Source: Bdellovibrio reynosensis (GTDB lineage: Bacteria; Bdellovibrionota; Bdellovibrionia; Bdellovibrionales; Bdellovibrionaceae). Taken from it: 64,000 bases of DNA. The stretch is taken from NCBI RefSeq assembly GCF_022814725.1, contig NZ_CP093442.1:1054001-1118000 (forward strand). Reading direction: 5' to 3'. Under the pieces are notes generated by a model that did no database searches, was not told where the DNA came from, and saw nothing but the letters and a program-made list of their open reading frames with translations. Within the stretch, counting starts at the first letter, position 1; each line of letters opens with the position of its first letter. Shown here one piece after another: positions 59,628 to 64,000 of the stretch. Made by a program: the position numbers and the translations under genes.

Positions 59628-61827
59628 GGGTCACACCAATGATACCTTTGATTTTTTGAATCTCATAGATAGCTTGGTTGAGTTGGCTCGCATCTTTAAC
59701 GCTCACTTCAAAATGACAGACGGCTTTTTTATCTTTGGTGGTGCGGATTTGGGCTGTTTGAATATTAATCCCCTGCTGAGCAAAAGCCTCAGACATTGAT
59801 TTCAATAGGCCTGGAATATCCTGAGAAATAATTTTTAAGCGCACCACGCGCTCTTGTCCGTCACCGGCCTGTTTCACGTTCCAATTCACATCTACTTTGC
59901 GAAGTTGATCGAATTCAAACGCTTTACGGCAGTCACTGCGGTGAATGGTAATCCCACGACCGCGACTGATAAAGCCAACAATAGGATCCCCTGGAATCGG
60001 ATGGCAGCATTTTGCATAATGCACAAGTACGTCATCCATGCCATCGACACTGATCAGGGAATTTGTCTTCCGTGTTTTTTGAGTGGCTGCGCGCATGACC
60101 CTTTCCATAAAGGTGGTGTCATCGGTTTTCGCAGCTTCTTTAGCGATATTTTCTGGCGTCAGTCTTTCAACTAAAACGCGAGTTTCAACCTTTCCATATC
60201 CGACGTTGACGTACAGTTCATCGACATCAGAAAGACCATGATCTTTGAGATATTGCTCAAATGCCGGGCCTTTCATGTATTTGACTGCAGCCATTCCGAA
60301 TTTACGGAATTCTTTTTCAACCAATTCTTTTCCAAGCATGATCGCGCGGCGACGCTGCTCTTCTTTCACAAACGCACGGATTTTTGATTTGGCTTTATTG
60401 GTAACAACGAACTTCAGCCAATCTTTGGAAGGGACTTGTGTTTTAGATGTCATCACTTCAACGGTGTCACCGTTTTGAAGTTGATATTTTAATGGAACCA
60501 TTTTGCCATTCACGCGGGCCCCGACGATGCGGTTCCCTAATTCGGTGTGAACTGCGTAAGCAAAATCTACGGGTGTTGCACCCTCTGGGAATTCGCGCAC
60601 GTCCCCTGTCGGAGTGAATACGTAAATTTCCGTTTCAAATAAGTCGGTCTTAACGGTATCAAGAAACTCATCAGGATTGCGAGTCTGCTGATGCAAGGTC
60701 ACTAGATCGCGCAGCCAGTTGGCTTGTTGGAAATCGGATTCATCACCCATTTTCCCGCGCTCTTTATACTTCCAGTGAGCCGCGATACCGCGCTCTGCAA
60801 CCAAATGCATTTCAGAAGTTCGAATTTGAATTTCGATACGCTCGCCGCCAGGCCCGATCACTGTCGTATGCAGAGACTGATAGTTATTGGCTTTCGGCAT
60901 GGCGATGAAGTCTTTAAATCTTCCCGGAATTGGCTTCCATAAAGAGTGGACTAAACCAAGTACGGCGTAACATTCAGCCACATTCCCTACAAGTACGCGG
61001 AATGCAAGAACGTCATAAACTTGATCGTAATCGATGTTACGGGATTGCATTTTACGATAGATGGACCATAAGTGTTTTGAACGGCCGAACACTTCGTATT
61101 TGAAGCCTGCTTTATTCAACTCTTTAGCAATTAAACTTTTAACTTCATCGATATAGCGATTTTGTTCAGCTTCGGTTTTCTTAATTTGCTGAACAAGTTG
61201 GTAGTACATGTCAGGGCGATAATAACGGAAGCACAGGTCTTCAAGTTCCGTCTTTAACGAACTGATACCCATGCGACCTGCAAGAGGAGTGTAAATTTCT
61301 AAAGTCTCAAGGGCAATACGCTCTTGCTTTTCAAATGGCATGAAATTCAATGTGCGCATATTGTGCAAACGGTCTGCTAGTTTCACCAGCACCACGCGCA
61401 CATCTTTACCCATCGCCACGATCATCTTGCGAATATTTTCGCCTTGTTTTTCATGACTGTTTTTAAATTTCATCTGACCGATTTTAGTAACACCATCCAC
61501 CAAGTGCGCGATGACGTCACCAAATTCACGGCGAATATCTTCAAGCGTTGCCGCTGTATCTTCAACAGTGTCATGAAGTAAACCGCAGGCGATGGTATCT
61601 AAATCTAAATGAAGATCCGCAAGAATTGCTGCTACAGAAAGTGGATGAGAAATATAAGGCTCACCACTGCGACGGATTTGACCTTCATGGGCTTTTTCAG
61701 AAAAAAGGTAAGCCTTTTCGATCACTTTTAAATCCGCATTTGGATAAAAGCTACGAATGCGATTCAAAAGATCCTCGCACGTTTTTACAGGTTTTTGGCT
61801 TACAGCGGTTTCTTTAATAAACTCCAT
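59614..61827 (-). CDS. rsh: Bifunctional (p)ppGpp synthetase/hydrolase, Rel/SpoT type
   Basis: A 737-residue Rsh protein controlling the stringent response. Domains in order: HD hydrolase (about 45-195, HDTVED at 85-90 intact), synthetase (about 235-370, GRFKDFIAMPKANNYQSLHT with the RxKD motif of bifunctional enzymes), TGS (about 395-455, EIYVFTPTGDVREFPEGATPVDFAY), helical/zinc-finger region with CCHPIPGDPIVGF, and C-terminal ACT. It is downstream of rpoZ, a common order. AAGGA directly abuts the ATG, which is closer than usual. Confidence 0.95.
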   Translation of the reverse strand: MEFIKETAVSQKPVKTCEDLLNRIRSFYPNADLKVIEKAYLFSEKAHEGQIRRSGEPYISHPLSVAAILADLHLDLDTIACGLLHDTVEDTAATLEDIRREFGDVIAHLVDGVTKIGQMKFKNSHEKQGENIRKMIVAMGKDVRVVLVKLADRLHNMRTLNFMPFEKQERIALETLEIYTPLAGRMGISSLKTELEDLCFRYYRPDMYYQLVQQIKKTEAEQNRYIDEVKSLIAKELNKAGFKYEVFGRSKHLWSIYRKMQSRNIDYDQVYDVLAFRVLVGNVAECYAVLGLVHSLWKPIPGRFKDFIAMPKANNYQSLHTTVIGPGGERIEIQIRTSEMHLVAERGIAAHWKYKERGKMGDESDFQQANWLRDLVTLHQQTRNPDEFLDTVKTDLFETEIYVFTPTGDVREFPEGATPVDFAYAVHTELGNRIVGARVNGKMVPLKYQLQNGDTVEVMTSKTQVPSKDWLKFVVTNKAKSKIRAFVKEEQRRRAIMLGKELVEKEFRKFGMAAVKYMKGPAFEQYLKDHGLSDVDELYVNVGYGKVETRVLVERLTPENIAKEAAKTDDTTFMERVMRAATQKTRKTNSLISVDGMDDVLVHYAKCCHPIPGDPIVGFISRGRGITIHRSDCRKAFEFDQLRKVDVNWNVKQAGDGQERVVRLKIISQDIPGLLKSMSEAFAQQGINIQTAQIRTTKDKKAVCHFEVSVKDASQLNQAIYEIQKIKGIIGVTRVIH

Positions 61828-61940
61828 TCCTTAAAGGATACCCGAAAGACCCTGCGGTCTCCAAGGAGCATTTCAAAATGGACTCAAATTTCTTAATGAT
61901 TCTAGTTACTTGGACCAAGGTCCGCTATTTGACAAGTTCT

Positions 61941-62002
61941 CGGCGGAAGGAGGCCTGTCACGCCGTAGCTCCGCAGGAGCGGAGGAGGAAAGCTGGAGCA
62001 GC
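61941..62002 (+). repeat. Post-stop structured element, copy 6 (divergent form)
   Basis: Main hairpin GCTCC-GCA-GGAGC (61968-61980), GTA opposite GGA, outer CC with GG, tail AGCTGGAGCAGC as in copy 5. Unlike the others it does not follow a gene on its strand: it lies upstream of rsh, antisense to it. A terminator hairpin follows in its direction. Confidence 0.5.
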
Positions 62003-62020
62003 ATTCTCATTTTAAAATAA

Positions 62021-62045
62021 AAAAGGAGGCCTATAGCCTCCTTTT
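62021..62045 (-). terminator. Terminator after rpoZ
   Basis: AAAAGGAGGC-CTATA-GCCTCCTTTT; on the minus strand it is followed by a T-rich run. It separates yicC-gmk-rpoZ from rsh, and could also end transcription through post-stop element copy 6 on the plus strand. Confidence 0.82.
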
Positions 62046-62068
62046 ATTCAATCTGAAAAACGACTCAA

Positions 62069-62308
62069 TTATTTATTAAGGTCTTTCTCGATTTGCTTAA
62101 TAGCTTCTTCATTAGCCATAGCTTCTTGGTATCCCACGTTTCCGATAGCTACTTCGCGAAGAGCGCTCACAATATATTTATTACTGCGAGTAGAAACTGT
62201 CGCTTCTGCACCTTTAAGAAGTTGCTTAGCTCTTTTAGAAACCATCAAAACTAGAGCAAATCTATTAGGGACTTTTTCCAAGCAATCTTCAACAGTTACA
62301 CGAGCCAT
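62069..62308 (-). CDS. rpoZ: RNA polymerase omega subunit
   Basis: A 79-residue protein starting [34 protein letters not shown], the standard omega sequence; it helps fold and stabilise beta-prime and, in many proteobacteria, forms a ppGpp site. It lies between gmk and rsh as in many proteobacteria. A strong terminator follows. Confidence 0.96.
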   Translation of the reverse strand: MARVTVEDCLEKVPNRFALVLMVSKRAKQLLKGAEATVSTRSNKYIVSALREVAIGNVGYQEAMANEEAIKQIEKDLNK

Positions 62309-62347
62309 TTCGCCTCCAGGCAGATATCTAATCCGGCTAAATTACCG

Positions 62348-62908
62348 CTAAGCTAGCAATTCTTCAACGATTTTTTTAAATTGGGCGTAGGAATGTTCAA
62401 AGTTATCATTCACGATCTGATAATCGAACTTTGAGGCCTCTTTGATCTCTTTTTCGGCGTTCGCCATACGAACTTCGATATCTTTAGGAACCTTGCCGTC
62501 ACGCTTTTCAATGCGGCGACGCAGCTCATCAATCGACGGGGGAAGGATAAAAATCGTCTTTGCGTCCTCTGGGAACTTGGTTTTAAAGGTCACGACACCC
62601 TGGATATCAATATCCATGATCGCGCACTTACCCTGCTCCCAAGTATCATTGATGGATTTATAGGAAGTTCCGTAATAGTTCGTGTGAACTTTGGCCCATT
62701 CTACGAAAAAGCCCTCTTTGACCTTTTTTTGGAAGTCTTCAGAATCGATGAAGTGGTACGGGTGGCCTTCAGACTCCCCTTTACGCATTTCCCGGGTAGT
62801 AAAAGTAATGACGTCGACTAAGCGAGGATCTTCCTTGCTAATCTTTTCGACAAAGCTACTTTTTCCTGCGCCACTTGGAGCGGCGACAATAATCAACCGA
62901 GTCTTCAT
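62348..62908 (-). CDS. gmk: Guanylate kinase
   Basis: A 186-residue enzyme phosphorylating GMP to GDP. P-loop APSGAGKSSFVEK at residue 9, GMP-binding region TFTTREMRKGESEGHPYHFI and EWAKVHTNYYGTS, DIDIQGV, lid IFILPPSIDELRRRIEKR. Slightly shorter than the common length of about 205. Its ATG overlaps the yicC stop (ATGA). Its place next to rpoZ and rsh links GTP supply with alarmone control. Confidence 0.95.
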   Translation of the reverse strand: MKTRLIIVAAPSGAGKSSFVEKISKEDPRLVDVITFTTREMRKGESEGHPYHFIDSEDFQKKVKEGFFVEWAKVHTNYYGTSYKSINDTWEQGKCAIMDIDIQGVVTFKTKFPEDAKTIFILPPSIDELRRRIEKRDGKVPKDIEVRMANAEKEIKEASKFDYQIVNDNFEHSYAQFKKIVEELLA

Positions 62909-63783
62909 TGTACGTTTTGTACCTGTTCTCTAAGTCTTTCAATAAGGGTTTTAGCTTCTACCACAGCCTGGGTGATCTTGGCTACCTGAGACTTTGAGCC
63001 AATCGTATTCACTTCGCGCAGCAGCTCTTGAGTGTAAAAATCTAACTTCTTACCTTCCGCCTGCTGAGAGCCCACCAATTGGCGGTAGTTTTTAATATGC
63101 TCACTTAAGCGGCTTAGTTCTTCGTTGATATCTGCTTTTTCAAGCTGAATCACAATTTCCTGGGACAAACGAGCCGGATCAAGATCATTGCCTTTAAGGC
63201 GAGCGCGGATCTTTTGCTCGAACTTTTCTTGAAGCTGAGTATTAGCTTCTTCGCGCAACTCGCTGATGGTCTTCACTTGTTTTTCTAACGAGATCAAAAG
63301 CTTTTCCAGATCTTTTCTTAAAGCTTTACCTTCACGCACGCGTTCACGGTCACAATTTTTACAAGCTTCCGTGAAGGCTTTCTTTAAGATCTTTTCTTCA
63401 CCTGGAAGAAGTTCGTAAGTGTCTTCGACTTTAATTACGTCAGGCAGACGGGCTAAAGCTTCAAGGTGAACTTGATATGGCAGTGAAAGTTCTTTAGATA
63501 GATGCTTGTAGGCGCTAACGTATTTCTTCGCTAAACCGTCATTCACAGTCATCACAGCTTTTGCTGCGGAACTTTTCACTCGACGGGAAACGAAGATATC
63601 AATCGTTCCGCGGTGCAAGCTTTGACCAAGGGTTTTTTTAAGCTCCCCTTCATGGGCGACGAATTCACGCGGCAAATGAAAGCGAGTTTCCAAAAAGCGT
63701 CCATTCACTGCACGAATACTCACTTCAACAGTAACGTCTTTTGCTTGAACTCTCGCGGTGCCGTAACCAGTCATGCTTCTCAT
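62905..63783 (-). CDS. yicC: YicC family endoribonuclease-like protein
   Basis: A 292-residue protein with both family signatures: MRSMTGYGTARVQ at the N-terminus and LREVNTIGSKS near the C-terminus, with a long helical coiled-coil middle (LEKQVKTISELREEANTQLQEKFEQKIR). YicC proteins are reported to act as endoribonucleases affecting small-RNA stability. It precedes gmk, as in many bacteria, and lies 35 bases after miaA. Confidence 0.93.
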   Translation of the reverse strand: MRSMTGYGTARVQAKDVTVEVSIRAVNGRFLETRFHLPREFVAHEGELKKTLGQSLHRGTIDIFVSRRVKSSAAKAVMTVNDGLAKKYVSAYKHLSKELSLPYQVHLEALARLPDVIKVEDTYELLPGEEKILKKAFTEACKNCDRERVREGKALRKDLEKLLISLEKQVKTISELREEANTQLQEKFEQKIRARLKGNDLDPARLSQEIVIQLEKADINEELSRLSEHIKNYRQLVGSQQAEGKKLDFYTQELLREVNTIGSKSQVAKITQAVVEAKTLIERLREQVQNVQ

Positions 63784-63818
63784 AGTCTCTCCATTGTGCT
63801 TAACGCCCTATTCTGGGG

Positions 63819-64000
63819 TCAAGAGTTCAGAAATTTCTCGACCATATCTCTTGCTTCAGGGAAACCGGTTGCGCCTGCAAACCAGTGAATATCTTTGTCA
63901 CGTTGAAACCAAGTGCGCTGTCTTTTTGCTAGCTGTCGTGTGTTTTTCGAAATTTCTTGGAGCAAATCCTGGGAAGTTAACTCACCCTTTAAGTGCGCAA
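63819..64000 (-). CDS. miaA: tRNA dimethylallyltransferase, C-terminal part
   Basis: Sixty codons of the 3' end; the gene runs off the right edge. The translation contains SKNTRQLAKRQRTWFQRDKD followed by IHWFAGATGF and ends EARDMVEKFLNS. The block TRQLAKRQRTWFRR is a hallmark of MiaA, which adds a dimethylallyl group to A37 of tRNAs reading UNN codons. It uses dimethylallyl diphosphate, the product of fni at the other end of the window. Stop TGA at 63821-63819. Confidence 0.88.
   Translation of the reverse strand, partial: AHLKGELTSQDLLQEISKNTRQLAKRQRTWFQRDKDIHWFAGATGFPEARDMVEKFLNS

Overview
The window looks like chromosome of a Bdellovibrio-type predatory bacterium (Bdellovibrionota). This rests on the combination of genes, not on any single marker: class II HMG-CoA reductase with FMN-dependent IPP isomerase, a large trimeric-fibre protein ending in an endosialidase-type chaperone, a TolQR/TonB-like/TPR/beta-barrel cluster of the Agl-Glt gliding type, alternative complex III with system II cytochrome c maturation, and a full type II secretion operon. 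Coding is dense, junctions of ATGA, GTGA or TAATG type are common, and the DNA is moderately AT-rich. I see no tRNA, rRNA, CRISPR array, insertion sequence or prophage.

Layout. 1-1841 (minus): rpmI-rplT-fni-mvaA, ribosomal proteins L35 and L20 followed by two mevalonate-pathway genes. 2142-8875: a secreted protein, an esterase, a Gdx/SugE exporter, the 1129-residue fibre protein and a secreted HExxH protein. 9240-19715 (plus): ten tightly coupled genes for an envelope-spanning, proton-motive-force-driven machine (one TolQ-like and two TolR-like proteins, two TPR proteins, a TonB-like AgmX/PglI-domain protein, two lipoproteins, a beta-barrel and a small secreted protein). 19845-23926 (minus): dtd, infC with an AUU start, thrS and a PilZ gene. 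24123-24981: a small Lys-rich secreted protein and a Cys-repeat protein. 25252-35834 (minus): ccsB-ccsA, then actABCDEF. 35928-41318: mostly single genes (N-formylglutamate amidohydrolase, cobalamin adenosyltransferase, GNAT-like protein, unknowns). 41485-54954 (plus): gspCDEFGHIJKLMN. 55138-57013: ssb, a lipoprotein and a beta-barrel. 57015-64000 (minus): miaA, yicC, gmk, rpoZ, rsh and a histidine kinase.

The most interesting non-coding signal is a family of six structured elements (19716, 20435, 42406, 47756, 55579, 61941). Five begin at or right after a stop codon, and four are followed in the same orientation by an intrinsic terminator. Their central hairpins differ in sequence but keep pairing, and four copies share a 3-by-3 internal loop and an outer AGCY/RGYT stem. 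A second family of four direct repeats (core AAGGTGCCTG, then TTCTTTTT, on the minus strand) brackets exactly two genes, the HExxH protease gene and dtd, like gene cassettes.

At larger scale, thrS-infC and rpmI-rplT keep the order and strand of the classical four-gene operon but lie 18.6 kb apart, with the fibre gene and the Agl/Glt-like cluster between them. This suggests that an accessory block entered, or was moved into, an ancestral translation operon.
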